In this document: positions 7,290 to 16,786 of the stretch, in pieces
Layout of the letters: the number at the start of each line of letters is the position of its first letter
Position numbering within the stretch: the first letter of the stretch is position 1
Source of the DNA: Rhodanobacter humi
GTDB lineage: Bacteria; Pseudomonadota; Gammaproteobacteria; Xanthomonadales; Rhodanobacteraceae
Direction: 5' to 3'
Assembly (NCBI RefSeq): GCF_041107455.1
Contig: NZ_JBGBPY010000001.1
Span: 3,782,001-3,846,000 of the forward strand
Length of the DNA stretch: 64,000 nt
Program-made: the position numbers and the translations under genes
Notes under the pieces: generated by a model
The model's database searches: none
What the model saw: the letters and a program-made list of their open reading frames with translations, nothing else
What the model was told of the DNA's origin: nothing

Positions 7290-8020
7290 GCGCCCGCCTG
7301 CTGGAAGTGGCGGCGAACTCGGTGGCCTCCGCGCTGGCCGCGCAGGCCGGCGGGGCGGGGCGGGTGGAACTTTGCAGCGCGCTGGAGCTGGGCGGCCTCA
7401 CGCCCTCGTACGCCATCATCGCGATGGCGCGCGAACGGCTGCGCATTCCGCTGTACGTGCTGATCCGCCCGCGCCCCGGCGACTTCCTCTACGACGACGA
7501 GGAATGCGAGGCGATGCGCCGCGACGTCGAGACCTGCGTGGCGCTGGGCTGCGACGGCGTGGTGCTGGGCGTGCTCGACGCGGACGGCGATGTGGACATG
7601 GAACGCTGCTACGGCCTGCTCGCCGCGGCCGGCCACCTCGGCGTCACCTTCCATCGTGCCTTCGATCTCGTGCGCGATCCGCGGCGCTCGCTGGACGACG
7701 TGATCGCGCTGGGCTGCGAGCGCGTGCTCACCTCGGGTGGCCAGGCCAGCGCGCTGGAAGGCGCCCCGCTGATCCGCGAGCTGATCGCGCAGGCGGGAGA
7801 CCGCATCGCGATCATGCCTGGCGCGGGCGTCACGGCCGCCAATCTGGCCACGCTGGCCGCCGCCACCGGCGCCCGCGAGTTCCACGCCTCCGCCAAGCGG
7901 CAACTCGCCTCGGGCATGCGTCACCGGCCGCCATTGCTCGCCGACATGCAGGGCGGCGAACTGCGCAGCGACATCGAGCAGGTGCGCGCCCTAGTGCGGG
8001 CCTTGCCACCCATCGGCTAG
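7286..8020 (+). CDS. cutC: CutC family protein
   Basis: 244 residues, starting in the ATGA overlap with the preceding gene (7286-7289). It is a TIM-barrel CutC protein: R-V-E-L-C-S-A-L-E-L-G-G-L-T-P-S near 28-43, I-R-P-R-P-G-D-F-L-Y near 65-75, G-V-T-F-H-R-A-F-D near 118-126, and L-T-S-G-G-Q-A near 150. The copper-homeostasis name comes from E. coli genetics; the biochemical role is still uncertain. The pairing with a glycosylasparaginase-like hydrolase suggests a catabolic operon rather than a copper function. Confidence 0.85.
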   Translation: MSARLLEVAANSVASALAAQAGGAGRVELCSALELGGLTPSYAIIAMARERLRIPLYVLIRPRPGDFLYDDEECEAMRRDVETCVALGCDGVVLGVLDADGDVDMERCYGLLAAAGHLGVTFHRAFDLVRDPRRSLDDVIALGCERVLTSGGQASALEGAPLIRELIAQAGDRIAIMPGAGVTAANLATLAAATGAREFHASAKRQLASGMRHRPPLLADMQGGELRSDIEQVRALVRALPPIG

Positions 8021-8054
8021 GGCTGTGCATCGGCCTTTCCCTTCTCCCTCCGGG

Positions 8055-8240
8055 AGACGCGGAGAGGCGCCATGGATGGCGCCGTTCTGGGGAGCGAGGA
8101 AGGTGGCGCGAAGCGCCGGATGAGGGTTCGGGCGAAGTGCAGCGTTCAATCAAGTCCGAACCCTCACCCCAACCCCTCTTCCTCGCTCCTCAAGGCAGGG
8201 CCATCCATGGCCCTTCCCCGCGTCCGGCAGGAGGGGGCTC
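8055..8240. repeat. inverted pair of family-2 repeats with ATGGAT-loop hairpins
   Basis: Two copies of one element face each other in the gap between cutC and fabV. The plus-strand copy has a 6-bp stem GGCGCC at 8066-8071/8078-8083 with loop ATGGAT, followed by GGGGAGCGAGGAAG and, further on, TGAGGGTTCGG. The minus-strand copy reads, on that strand, GGGCC, loop ATGGAT, GGCCC (8198-8213), then GGAGCGAGGAAG and TGAGGGTTCGG. Stems differ but remain paired; loop and flanks are conserved. A third copy sits at 46741. No gene is visible in 8021-8318 and no clear fabV promoter was recognised. Confidence 0.75.
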
Positions 8241-8318
8241 ATTGCTCCCTACCGCAGCGCATGTTCCCCCACCTTCGCTAAGATGCCGCTTTGCAATTCC
8301 CTTGCGGAGCGAGTCCCA

Positions 8319-9521
8319 GTGATCATCAAACCCAAAGTGCGCGGCTTCATCTGTGTCACGGCCCATCCGGTTGGTTGCGAGCTCAACGTGGCCGAGCAGA
8401 TCGCCACCAGCAGGGCCGCGATCCACGACGACGGCAAGGGCCCGAAGCGCGTGCTGGTGATCGGCGCCTCCACCGGCTACGGCCTGGCTTCGCGCATCAC
8501 CGCCGCGTTCGGCTACGGCGCGGCCACGCTGGGCGTGTTCTTCGAGAAGCCCAGCAGCGAGGACAAGCCCGGCACCGCCGGCTGGTACAACTCCGCCGCG
8601 TTCGACAAGGCGGCCAAGCAGGCCGGTCTGTACAGCAAGTCGATCAACGGCGACGCATTCGCCAACGAAACCCGCGCCTGCGCGATCGAGATCATCAAGA
8701 ACGAGATGGGCGGCCCGATCGACCTGGTGGTCTATTCGCTGGCCTCGCCTGTGCGCAAGCTGCCGGATACCGGCGAAGTGGTGCGCTCGGCGCTCAAGAC
8801 CATCGGCCAGCCGTTCACCAACACCTCGGTCGACACCAACAAGGACACCGTGATCGAGGCCACCATCGAGCCGGCCACCGAACAGGAGATCAAGGACACC
8901 GTCACCGTGATGGGCGGCGAGGACTGGGCGCTGTGGATCGACGCGCTCGCCGCCGCCGGCGTGCTGGCGAAGGATGCCAGGACCATCGCCTACAGCTACA
9001 TCGGCACCGAGATCACCTGGCCGATGTACTGGCACGGCACGCTGGGCCAAGCCAAGCAGCACCTCGACAACACCGCCAAGGCGCTGCGCGAGCGCCATGC
9101 TGGCCTCGACGCCCGCGTCGGTGTGATGAAGTCGGTGGTCACCCAGGCTAGTGCGGCGATCCCGGTGATCCCGCTCTACGTCTCCATCGCCTTCAAGATC
9201 ATGAAGGAGAAGGGCATCCACGAAGGTTGCATCGAGCAGATCAACCGCCTGTTCCAAGACCGCCTCTACCGCGCCGACGGCGCCGCCCTGCCCACCGACG
9301 CCGAGGGCCGCGTGCGCCTGGACGACTGGGAGCTGCGCGAGGACGTGCAGGACGCCTGCAAGGCGCTGTGGCCCACCGTCACCACCGAGAACCTCAAGCA
9401 GATCACCGACTACGCCGGCTACAAGCACGAGTTCCTGAAACTCTTCGGCTTCGATCGCAGCGATGTGAGCTACGATGCCGAGGTGGCGACGGACCGGCGC
9501 TTCGATTGCGTGGAGATGTGA
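8319..9521 (+). CDS. fabV: trans-2-enoyl-ACP/CoA reductase FabV
   Basis: 400 residues from GTG 8319, chosen because FabV proteins begin M-I-I-K-P-K-(I/V)-R-G-F-I-C and GCGGAG lies about 9 nt upstream. It catalyses the last, NADH-dependent step of fatty-acid elongation and is resistant to triclosan in known cases. Visible features are T-A-H-P-V-G-C-E near residue 11-18, the nucleotide-binding [11 protein letters not shown] from residue 45, and the active-site region A-Y-S-Y-I-G-T-E (around Tyr225/Tyr227) with the family's Y-x8-K arrangement. Full length. It is the usual enoyl reductase in Xanthomonas-type bacteria. Confidence 0.95.
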   Translation: MIIKPKVRGFICVTAHPVGCELNVAEQIATSRAAIHDDGKGPKRVLVIGASTGYGLASRITAAFGYGAATLGVFFEKPSSEDKPGTAGWYNSAAFDKAAKQAGLYSKSINGDAFANETRACAIEIIKNEMGGPIDLVVYSLASPVRKLPDTGEVVRSALKTIGQPFTNTSVDTNKDTVIEATIEPATEQEIKDTVTVMGGEDWALWIDALAAAGVLAKDARTIAYSYIGTEITWPMYWHGTLGQAKQHLDNTAKALRERHAGLDARVGVMKSVVTQASAAIPVIPLYVSIAFKIMKEKGIHEGCIEQINRLFQDRLYRADGAALPTDAEGRVRLDDWELREDVQDACKALWPTVTTENLKQITDYAGYKHEFLKLFGFDRSDVSYDAEVATDRRFDCVEM

Positions 9522-9522
9522 A

Positions 9523-9563
9523 GTCCGGTGGCGTGCGGTCTCATGGCCGCACGTGAACCGGAC
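9523..9563 (+). terminator. two-tier hairpin after fabV (probable terminator)
   Basis: Outer arms GTCCGGT (9523-9529) and ACCGGAC (9557-9563) enclose inner arms GTGCGG (9533-9538) and CCGCAC (9547-9552). It begins directly after the fabV stop. There is no T tract, so termination is likely but not certain. Confidence 0.55.
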
Positions 9564-9586
9564 GTGGTTCGGTCGCGCGCATCGCA

Positions 9587-9616
9587 TTGATGCCGCGCGC
9601 CGCGACCCCATATACT
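9587..9616 (+). promoter_or_regulatory. sigma70-type promoter of ssrA
   Basis: -35 TTGATG (9587-9592), 18-bp spacer, -10 TATACT (9611-9616). This places the start near 9623, leaving about 17 nt of 5' leader to be trimmed before the mature tmRNA end at 9640. Confidence 0.65.
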
Positions 9617-9639
9617 TGCTCGGCCATACCGTTTTCCCC

Positions 9640-9993
9640 GGGGGTGTACTGGCTTCGACGGGGGCAGTGAGATGGCTTGGTGCATGCCGAGGGGGCAGCT
9701 TTCCTCGTTAATCCAGCAGCAAACTCATAGTTGCCAACGACGACAACTACGCTCTGGCCGCTTAAGGCCTAGCCCCGAACCCACTTGTGCTCATGCTCGT
9801 CGGTGTAGGGTCATTATCATGAGATCGCCGAACGCTGCCGCCTGGCGGTGCTAGGTCAAATCAATCAGGCTGGTTCCGCGGTGCGCTTTGCCCACCGTGC
9901 TTGTCGCGGAACGAGATCGAACGGCGAGCTAAGCATGTAGATCCGGGCATCAAGCGCCTTCGGACGGGGGTTCGACTCCCCCCACCTCCACCA
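9640..9993 (+). ncRNA. ssrA: transfer-messenger RNA (tmRNA)
   Basis: 354 nt. The tRNA-like acceptor pairs GGGGGTG (9640-9646) with CACCTCC (9983-9989), followed by A and an encoded CCA (9991-9993). The T-arm GGGGGTTCGACTCCCCC is intact. The resume codon begins the tag reading frame at 9733 (GCC) and ends at TAA 9763-9765, giving the tag A-N-D-D-N-Y-A-L-A-A, which ends in the Leu-Ala-Ala degradation signal. It rescues stalled ribosomes with SmpB, which is encoded 45 kb away at 54736-55230. A GNRA-loop terminator follows at 10029. Confidence 0.97.
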
Positions 9994-10028
9994 ATCAAGC
10001 GTCACGGGATACCCCTGTATCTCCCTCA

Positions 10029-10052
10029 AACCCCGGGAAACCGGGGTTTTTT
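10029..10052 (+). terminator. intrinsic terminator of ssrA
   Basis: 8-bp stem AACCCCGG (10029-10036), GAAA tetraloop, complement (10041-10048), then a T run continuing to 10052. Confidence 0.9.
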
Positions 10053-10151
10053 GTTGCCCGCTTGACCGGGCGTGCGCAACTCAGGCATCCCCGACGTGGC
10101 TGCAAATGAAGGTGGTAAATTGCCCATGTGGTTGAACGAGGGTTCCCTTCG

Positions 10152-10754
10152 ATGAATCCGGAAATCAAGAATGAAGTCCCTCCGGGGCTGAGGGATGGTG
10201 CCCTGGATTGGTGGGAGAAGGAGCGCCGCCGCGAGGGGCGCTGGCTTGCGTTCTGCTGGCTAGCCGGCATCGTCCTGACTGGGTTGAGCTTGCTGGCCCT
10301 ACACCCGTTTCTATCCACCGATCACTTCATCGCTCTCGTATTTCTGAGCCTGATGGTGGCGGTTATTACCGGAGGTGCGGTTTGGGCGTTTTCCCAAATC
10401 GTGCGCGGATGGCCCGTAGATAGCGCACGAGCACTCGCGAAGCGTATTCGCGACGATCAGTACCAATGTCGCCGCCTGACGCGCCTGCTGATCGCCTTCT
10501 ACCATCATGGCGCCATCCCTGCTTGTGAAATAGAGGCCGCATGGCAGGCGCTCATCTACGCCAGAGATCCCCGCAATGGTTCACGCCACGTCCGGACGCA
10601 TGAGGATGGTTTACGGATCGAGCGGGCCGAAGCACTGTATCGCGCATGGAAGGCCGAGTACGACCGAAAGGCGCCCGAGCGAGCAATCGCGGAAGCACAG
10701 GCAGAAATGGAATGCGCGGTAGCGAGCGCCAACTGGCGCGCTCAGCAGGATTAG
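10152..10754 (+). CDS. hypothetical protein with two membrane segments
   Basis: 200 residues from ATG 10152 (GAGGG about 9 nt upstream); a GTG at 10128 is a possible earlier start. I do not recognise the family. The first 25 residues are charged (W-W-E-K-E-R-R-R-E-G-R-W), followed by two hydrophobic segments (about 33-54 and 62-82). A charged cytoplasmic tail of about 115 residues is rich in Arg, Glu and Ala and probably helical. It stands alone next to the tmRNA gene, a frequent integration site for islands. Codon usage is less GC-extreme than in its neighbours. Transfer is possible but unproven. Confidence 0.6.
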   Translation: MNPEIKNEVPPGLRDGALDWWEKERRREGRWLAFCWLAGIVLTGLSLLALHPFLSTDHFIALVFLSLMVAVITGGAVWAFSQIVRGWPVDSARALAKRIRDDQYQCRRLTRLLIAFYHHGAIPACEIEAAWQALIYARDPRNGSRHVRTHEDGLRIERAEALYRAWKAEYDRKAPERAIAEAQAEMECAVASANWRAQQD

Positions 10755-11274
10755 AACCTGTCTCGGAAGGTACATCCGCAAATGCATCCCAGCGGTCGAC
10801 TATCGGGTCAAGGAGTGAGCGGGGCTGCGGCAGGCATGCGGCCGAAACTTTTCCGGGACGGGGCGCGGGTGGGGCATCGATTGTTCGACGCGCGTTTGCC
10901 CGATGCGCACAACTCTGAAACCGAACGGCTGTGGTGATCGATGGTGACCGGGCCGGGATAGGACGCGCGGTGCGAGCACGGACGGCTGCCGACCATGTAA
11001 GGCCGAGGGTGTTTGGAGCATGGACGTATGTCGAGTCTGGAAGCGGGTACGTTTGCGGGTACGGCAGCGAGTCGTGAAAGCACAAGCCTTGCGGTTGTTG
11101 GGCTAAGCGGCATTGTTCGGTAGACCCCACTGTCCAAGAAGGCCGGCAAGCCACAAGAAATCAAGGCTTCCGGCCTTTTTCTTGTCCGATGCTGTCGGGA
11201 GCATCCGCTGCAATCCGGTTTCTGCCGTGAGGATCACGGAACTCTTTCGATCGGTCCGGTTCCTTGCCCAGGTC
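10755..11274. other. 520-bp stretch without a recognisable gene
   Basis: No open frame here has a plausible start, ribosome site and family resemblance on either strand. The only structured element is the hairpin at 11139-11180. The stretch lies between the orphan gene beside ssrA and the 3' end of the formyltransferase gene; it may be a decayed insertion, but no inverted ends or integrase remnant were recognised. Confidence 0.5.
11139..11180. terminator. hairpin with flanking T runs, likely bidirectional terminator
   Basis: AAGGCCGG followed by AAGCC (11139-11152) pairs with GGCTT and CCGGCCTT (11165-11177) with a one-base bulge on the left arm; a T run follows to 11180. On the minus strand the stem is followed by TTCTT. 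It would end transcripts of the minus-strand polysaccharide genes that finish at 11275. Confidence 0.7.
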
Positions 11275-12048
11275 CTATTTGACCGACCTGGAAAAGCGGT
11301 ACCTGAGGTACTGGCCGAGGGTGGGGTGATACCAGAGCCGGGACGGGCCGACGCCGGCGCGGCTGGTGAGGCTGCCGTCGACCACGTCGTGCAGGGCTTG
11401 CTTCATCAGCGGGATCCCGGCGGCAAGCTGGTGCAGCGGATAGGTGTTGAAGCCGTCGCTGTCCTCGACATCGATCCGCTGCTGGTACAGCACGCCACCG
11501 GTATCGACGCCAGCGTCGACCAGGTGGACCGTGACGCCGCAGTGTTCGGCGTCGCCGTGGACCAGCGCCCAGTAGCCGCCGTGGACGCCGCGGTAGCGCG
11601 GCGTGATGCCGGCATGGGTGTTGAGGAAGGGACGCCGGGTGCAGTCGATCACCTTGCGCGAAACGATCCGCGTACCGTTCACGACCACGGCATCGGGGTC
11701 GAGCTTTTTCAGCAGGCGGCGCACCGCTGCCGTGTTGACGCTGTCCACCCGATGGGTGATGTCTGCCGGCGGCAAGGCGGCCTGCAAGCCGTACCGAAGG
11801 GTCAGCTCGTCGCTGCGGCGGCGCTGGAGCCGCGCCAGCAGTCGATTGAACGCGATGAAGGCAAGCTGGCCGATGACGGTGAACCAGCCCAACTGGCGCA
11901 CCCTGTACCGGATCATGGCCCGGGCCGACGGTTTGCGCTCCACCACGACGGCGAGGACTTCCACCTCGCTCGCCAGCGCGTTGTACATGAACCAGGACGA
12001 CGGCCCGTCGCCGCACAGCATGACGATGCGCGGAGTCCGTCGGCTCAT
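11275..12048 (-). CDS. formyltransferase-family protein (methionyl-tRNA formyltransferase-like fold), sugar or surface-glycan modification
   Basis: 257 residues; the start overlaps the preceding deacetylase stop by four bases (12045-12048). The formyltransferase catalytic triad is visible: Asn124 (V-V-V-N-G-T), His145 (N-T-H-A-G-I-T-P-R-Y-R-G) and Asp182 (V-D-A-G-V-D-T-G). It lacks the C-terminal tRNA-binding domain of Fmt and the N-terminus is divergent, so it is not the housekeeping Fmt. Such stand-alone enzymes transfer a formyl group from N10-formyl-THF to amino sugars. Coupling to a deacetylase, which would expose the amine, and the neighbouring EPS genes support that role (inference). 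Confidence 0.75.
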   Translation of the reverse strand: MSRRTPRIVMLCGDGPSSWFMYNALASEVEVLAVVVERKPSARAMIRYRVRQLGWFTVIGQLAFIAFNRLLARLQRRRSDELTLRYGLQAALPPADITHRVDSVNTAAVRRLLKKLDPDAVVVNGTRIVSRKVIDCTRRPFLNTHAGITPRYRGVHGGYWALVHGDAEHCGVTVHLVDAGVDTGGVLYQQRIDVEDSDGFNTYPLHQLAAGIPLMKQALHDVVDGSLTSRAGVGPSRLWYHPTLGQYLRYRFSRSVK

Positions 12049-13016
12049 CGCGCGGCCACGGCGTCGGCGAGTTCGGTCATGCCCAGCGAGCGCATGCCTT
12101 CCTGCTGTCGCAGGCGCTCGAACTCCTCGATCACGCGTGCCAGGAAGCCCATGTTCTGGTCGGTATCGACGCCGAAATTGTGCGGGTGCCACCACAAGTG
12201 GAAGACCTCGTGGCGCCGGGCCGCGTGGCGCATGGCGCGCGTGATCCGGCGCAGCCGCAAGCCATCCAGCCAGGCCAGTCGCGGTTCGTGGGGGCGCAGA
12301 AAGCGACTGGCCGGAATATTGAGCGGCGGTTTGCCGGCGCAGTGTTCCAGCGTGTACGTGTGATGTCCGCTGAGATTGACGTAGCTGTCGAACAGGCGAC
12401 CCATGCGGCGCATCGCGTTCTGCCCGACATGATCGGTGGCGGCATAGAGCCAGCCATCCTCGTTGCCGCGATAGGTGGTGATGCCGTGTTCGGCCAGCAC
12501 GTCCAGGTAGTCGGGATTCCACTGGTTGCGGGGAAACACCAGGCTGCGCAGCACGATCCCCCGTGCCGCAGCGATGCGCACGGCCGCGGCGAGATCGGCA
12601 CGGAACGCCGCCACCGTCTGGCCGGCTTCGCGGCAGTAGTAATGCGAGAACGTGTGGCTGGCCACTTCCTGCCCCGGCGTCGCGGCGATCAGTTCGACCA
12701 GCTCGGGCGCGAAGTGATAACGCGGATCGATGTCGGCCGACTGTTCCAGATAACGGTAGGGGCACAGCGAGCCGTTCGCGTAGCCGGGCCTCACGGAGGG
12801 AGCCGCCGCCAGCGCGGCGTCGCGGTCACGGCAGAACAGCAGACCCACCGTCGCCCAGGTGGCGTGGATGCGATGCTGCTCGAACAGCTCCAGCATGCGC
12901 GGGATGGCCTGCCTGGCGCCGTCCAGGCGCTCGCGAAAAGCATCGAGGCGGCGCGTGTCGCGCACGCCCCAATACAGTTCGAAGTCGATGGATATGGTGA
13001 ATGCGCCGGTGTTCAT
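12045..13016 (-). CDS. polysaccharide deacetylase-family protein (NodB-like)
   Basis: 323 residues from ATG 13016, chosen because GGAG (13024-13027) precedes it and the fold starts directly with T-I-S-I-D-F-E-L-Y-W. The NodB barrel pattern continues with H-A-T-W-A-T-V-G, the metal-site region E-V-A-S-H-T-F-S-H-Y-Y, R-S-L-V-F-P-R-N-Q-W, and H-L-W-W-H-P-H-N-F near the end. It would remove acetyl groups from an N-acetylated sugar or lipid-linked glycan. No signal peptide is visible, pointing to a cytoplasmic or inner-membrane substrate. It is translationally coupled to the formyltransferase; together they could replace acetyl by formyl on an amino sugar. Confidence 0.8.
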   Translation of the reverse strand: MNTGAFTISIDFELYWGVRDTRRLDAFRERLDGARQAIPRMLELFEQHRIHATWATVGLLFCRDRDAALAAAPSVRPGYANGSLCPYRYLEQSADIDPRYHFAPELVELIAATPGQEVASHTFSHYYCREAGQTVAAFRADLAAAVRIAAARGIVLRSLVFPRNQWNPDYLDVLAEHGITTYRGNEDGWLYAATDHVGQNAMRRMGRLFDSYVNLSGHHTYTLEHCAGKPPLNIPASRFLRPHEPRLAWLDGLRLRRITRAMRHAARRHEVFHLWWHPHNFGVDTDQNMGFLARVIEEFERLRQQEGMRSLGMTELADAVAAR

Positions 13017-13145
13017 TCCATCTCCAGCCCGCTTCACGCCAGTCAAAGCGTATCAGCTCCACGGGAGCGTGCAGTCGTCGACTGCGCTCCGTAATCCCTT
13101 GGTCGCCAGCAGTCCATGCTGGCAACGGCGGGCATGAAGTCCCGC

Positions 13146-14423
<1,278 letters not shown>

Positions 14424-14796
14424 GCGGTCATCCCGGGATGTTCTGGACGGGCGTCTTGCAGGGCATGCTGTGTGTGTCGGTGTTTCGACGGAACGTCATG
14501 CATGCGCTTGCGCTTGTGTGGATGCAGCGCCGACCCTGCAAAGGTATATCGAGCATGGGTCGCGCATGTTCTCGCGCGACGAGGCAGAGTCATCTCGAGT
14601 TAATGTGCAGTGTCGTTGTATGACACTCCACTTGTTCGAACCTGCAGTCTTGAAGCTGCAGTGTGCGCCACGGCAGACGCTCATTCCGCATGCTTGCGGT
14701 GGCAGTCGCGCGCTTCGACGATTCAAGCCACGGCGTCGGCGCCTGGCGTCGAGACAAAATCCGACCGGCAGTCATTTTGCGGCCGGAGTTCTGGGA
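14424..14796. promoter_or_regulatory. non-coding region upstream of the dehydrogenase gene, with dyads
   Basis: No gene found. Notable is a 6-bp inverted repeat AGTGTC (14609-14614)/GACACT (14622-14627) in a locally AT-richer segment. It is close to the expected promoter of the minus-strand dehydrogenase gene and could bind a regulator, but no consensus was recognised. Confidence 0.4.
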
Positions 14797-14919
14797 TCAA
14801 TGGAGGATATCCATGTGAAACATCACCCAGCCAGCCAATGCACTGATCGTCAGGCAAACGATGAGCCAGAACCCCCGGGAGTTCTTCTCCCAGAACGGCT
14901 TTTTCTCGTTGTTTTCCAT
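14797..14919 (-). CDS. small single-pass membrane protein (40 aa), hypothetical
   Basis: Forty residues: a charged N-terminus (M-E-N-N-E-K-K-P-F-W-E-K-N-S-R-G), then a hydrophobic segment F-W-L-I-V-C-L-T-I-S-A-L-A-G-W-V-M-F (17-34) and the tail H-M-D-I-L-H. Third codon positions are mostly G/C, as in real genes of this genome, whereas the surrounding DNA looks non-coding. The ribosome site is weak (GGAT near an alternative ATG four codons upstream). I do not recognise a family. It may be a small regulator or structural peptide linked to the flanking EPS genes. Confidence 0.45.
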   Translation of the reverse strand: MENNEKKPFWEKNSRGFWLIVCLTISALAGWVMFHMDILH

Positions 14920-15679
14920 GCTTGTTTGCATCCGTAGCGGTCGGCTGGGCAGGCGGTCGGGACTCTCTACCCAAGCCAGTATCATGCCAAATGGGAGCGG
15001 TCGCATGATTGGAGGCGACGCGCCGCGGCTCAAGGCGCGAATCTGGAATGGGCGCCGCAAATCCAGGCTTGGTCGACCGCTTGGTGCGAGCGTCATCCCG
15101 CGCATGTCGCGGCATGCCTGACGCCAAGGACACGGTGGGTACTCGCCGTACATCGCGGGTGCCGGGCGCGTAGCGGCGCAGCGAGTCAGTCAAGGACAAA
15201 AATTGTCAGCGACACGTCATGGCACCGAGTCGCGGAAGCATCATCGAGCGCCGCCTGTGGCGCGGCGCTCGAAGGCAAGCATGCGGAGAGATTTGTCCGC
15301 AAACTTGAATGCCGGCGGACCCAAGGACAGGCACGGTGGCGGAGCCGTCTGCACGGATTTTGCCGCGGACATATCGGGTTTGAAGCTTTGGGTTGGAGAT
15401 CAATGAAGCGGTCATGTGTACGGTTTATAAATGCGGTTATGGATTGTGATGATTCTTTCACGCCATCTGTGGCATGACATTCAATCCATTTTGTCTCGCG
15501 GTTGATTTTGTCCGCGATTATCAAACTGTCTGGTTCAGTTGGTCATTGATCGAAAGGCGAGTCTTTCGCCTTGCGGGACGGTTTCGTGCGTCCGGAAAAG
15601 CACGAATTCAGGGGTCAGGCATGCCGCCAGTCAGCGGTTTCGAACATTGCAGCACGAATCCTACGAGGACCTTTGGATT
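14920..15679 (+). promoter_or_regulatory. long regulatory region upstream of the EPS export lipoprotein gene
   Basis: 760 bp without a convincing gene. It holds a perfect 11-bp hairpin (TCGAGCGCCGC at 15244-15254, complement at 15262-15272), a GACAA/TTGTC dyad near 15196-15208, and distant 8-bp arms ATGGATTG (15439-15446)/CAATCCAT (15482-15489). The last 280 bp are clearly AT-richer than the genome, consistent with the main promoter. The arrangement suggests a complex EPS promoter with regulator sites and perhaps a structured leader; no specific regulator site was identified. Confidence 0.5.
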
Positions 15680-16786
15680 ATGAAAAAGACGTGTGCTTTT
15701 GCCGTTCTTGGGTTTGCGCTGCTTGCCAGCGGCTGCGTGTGGTCGCCGGGCCAGGAAATGTCCGGGAAGGGCCTGGTTCGCGGTACGCCAAGCGACAGCA
15801 GCCAGGTCCAGCTGGTGACGATTACCCCGCAACTGCTGGCGGAGAATCCCACGCCGCTGTTGACCGCGACGGTGCCGCAGGAACTGCTGTCCTATCAGCC
15901 GACCCCTTACCGCATCGGTCCGGGGGATTCGCTTTACATCACGGTATGGGATCACCCGGAGTTGACGTCGCCGGCCGGCACGCAACAGCAGACGGCAGCC
16001 AACGGGCGTCTGGTGCGGTCGGACGGCACCTTGTTCTATCCCTACGTGGGCGGCATCAAGGTTGCTGGAATGACAATCGAGCAGGTGCGTCAGACCATTG
16101 CGGAGAAGCTCGCGAAATTCGTTGAGCGGCCGCAGGTGGACGTCAGCATCGTCGGCTACAACAGCCAGCATGTGCTGCTCCAGGGCGCCTTCATGAAGAC
16201 CGACCCGCTGTCGATCACCTCGGTTCCGCTGACCTTGGCGCAGGCGCTTGGCACGGCGACCATCAATGCCGACCAGGCCAACATGTCCGACCTGGTGCTG
16301 AGTCGCGACGGACAGAACTATCACCTGGATCTTGCCGCGTTGTACGACAGCCGGGGACTGGCGAAGGACATCTATCTGAAGCCGGGCGATCGCCTGATGC
16401 TTCCCTACAACGACTCCGAGGAAGTGTACGTGATGGGCGAGGTGATGCGTCCCCAGGCGGTCACCTTCAGGACGCTTTCCTCGATCTCGCTGACCCAGGC
16501 GCTGGGTCGCGTCGGCGGCTTGAATCCGATCACTTCCAACGGCAGGGCCGTCTACGTGATACGTGGCGCGAACAATCTGAAAAATACCCCGGCCAAGGTC
16601 TTCCAGCTGGATGCGCGTTCGCCGGCCGCATTCGCGCTGGGAGACGATTTCAGGTTGAAGCCGGGCGACGTGGTATTCGTGGGTGCGGCGGGCATTACCC
16701 GCTGGAACCGTTTCCTGAGCCAGTTGCTGCCTGCGGCGACCCTGGTCAGCAGTGCGGCCGCCGCGAATTACAGCGCGAACCACTGA
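15680..16786 (+). CDS. Wza/GumB-like polysaccharide export lipoprotein
   Basis: 368 residues from ATG 15680, chosen because a lipoprotein signal follows (M-K-K-T..., lipobox L-A-S-G-C, Cys19). The poly-export domain runs about 75-165 (Y-R-I-G-P-G-D-S-L-Y-I-T-V-W-D-H-P-E, then G-R-L-V-R-S-D-G-T-L-F-Y-P-Y-V-G). Two SLBB-like segments follow (about 170-245 and 250-335), with Y-L-K-P-G-D-R-L and R-L-K-P-G-D-V-V-F-V, and a hydrophobic C-terminal stretch. It should form the outer-membrane channel that exports the polysaccharide assembled by the Wzx/Wzy genes in this region, with the BY-kinase as inner-membrane partner. Single gene with its own long leader. Confidence 0.92.
   Translation: MKKTCAFAVLGFALLASGCVWSPGQEMSGKGLVRGTPSDSSQVQLVTITPQLLAENPTPLLTATVPQELLSYQPTPYRIGPGDSLYITVWDHPELTSPAGTQQQTAANGRLVRSDGTLFYPYVGGIKVAGMTIEQVRQTIAEKLAKFVERPQVDVSIVGYNSQHVLLQGAFMKTDPLSITSVPLTLAQALGTATINADQANMSDLVLSRDGQNYHLDLAALYDSRGLAKDIYLKPGDRLMLPYNDSEEVYVMGEVMRPQAVTFRTLSSISLTQALGRVGGLNPITSNGRAVYVIRGANNLKNTPAKVFQLDARSPAAFALGDDFRLKPGDVVFVGAAGITRWNRFLSQLLPAATLVSSAAAANYSANH

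Noticed and set aside
8283-8318. ATG 12 codons upstream of the chosen fabV start
   Set aside because: FabV proteins start with M-I-I-K-P-K; the GTG at 8319 matches this and has GCGGAG in place.
10755-11135. Possible insertion-sequence remnant beside ssrA
   Set aside because: No paired terminal repeats, target duplication or transposase fragment could be identified.
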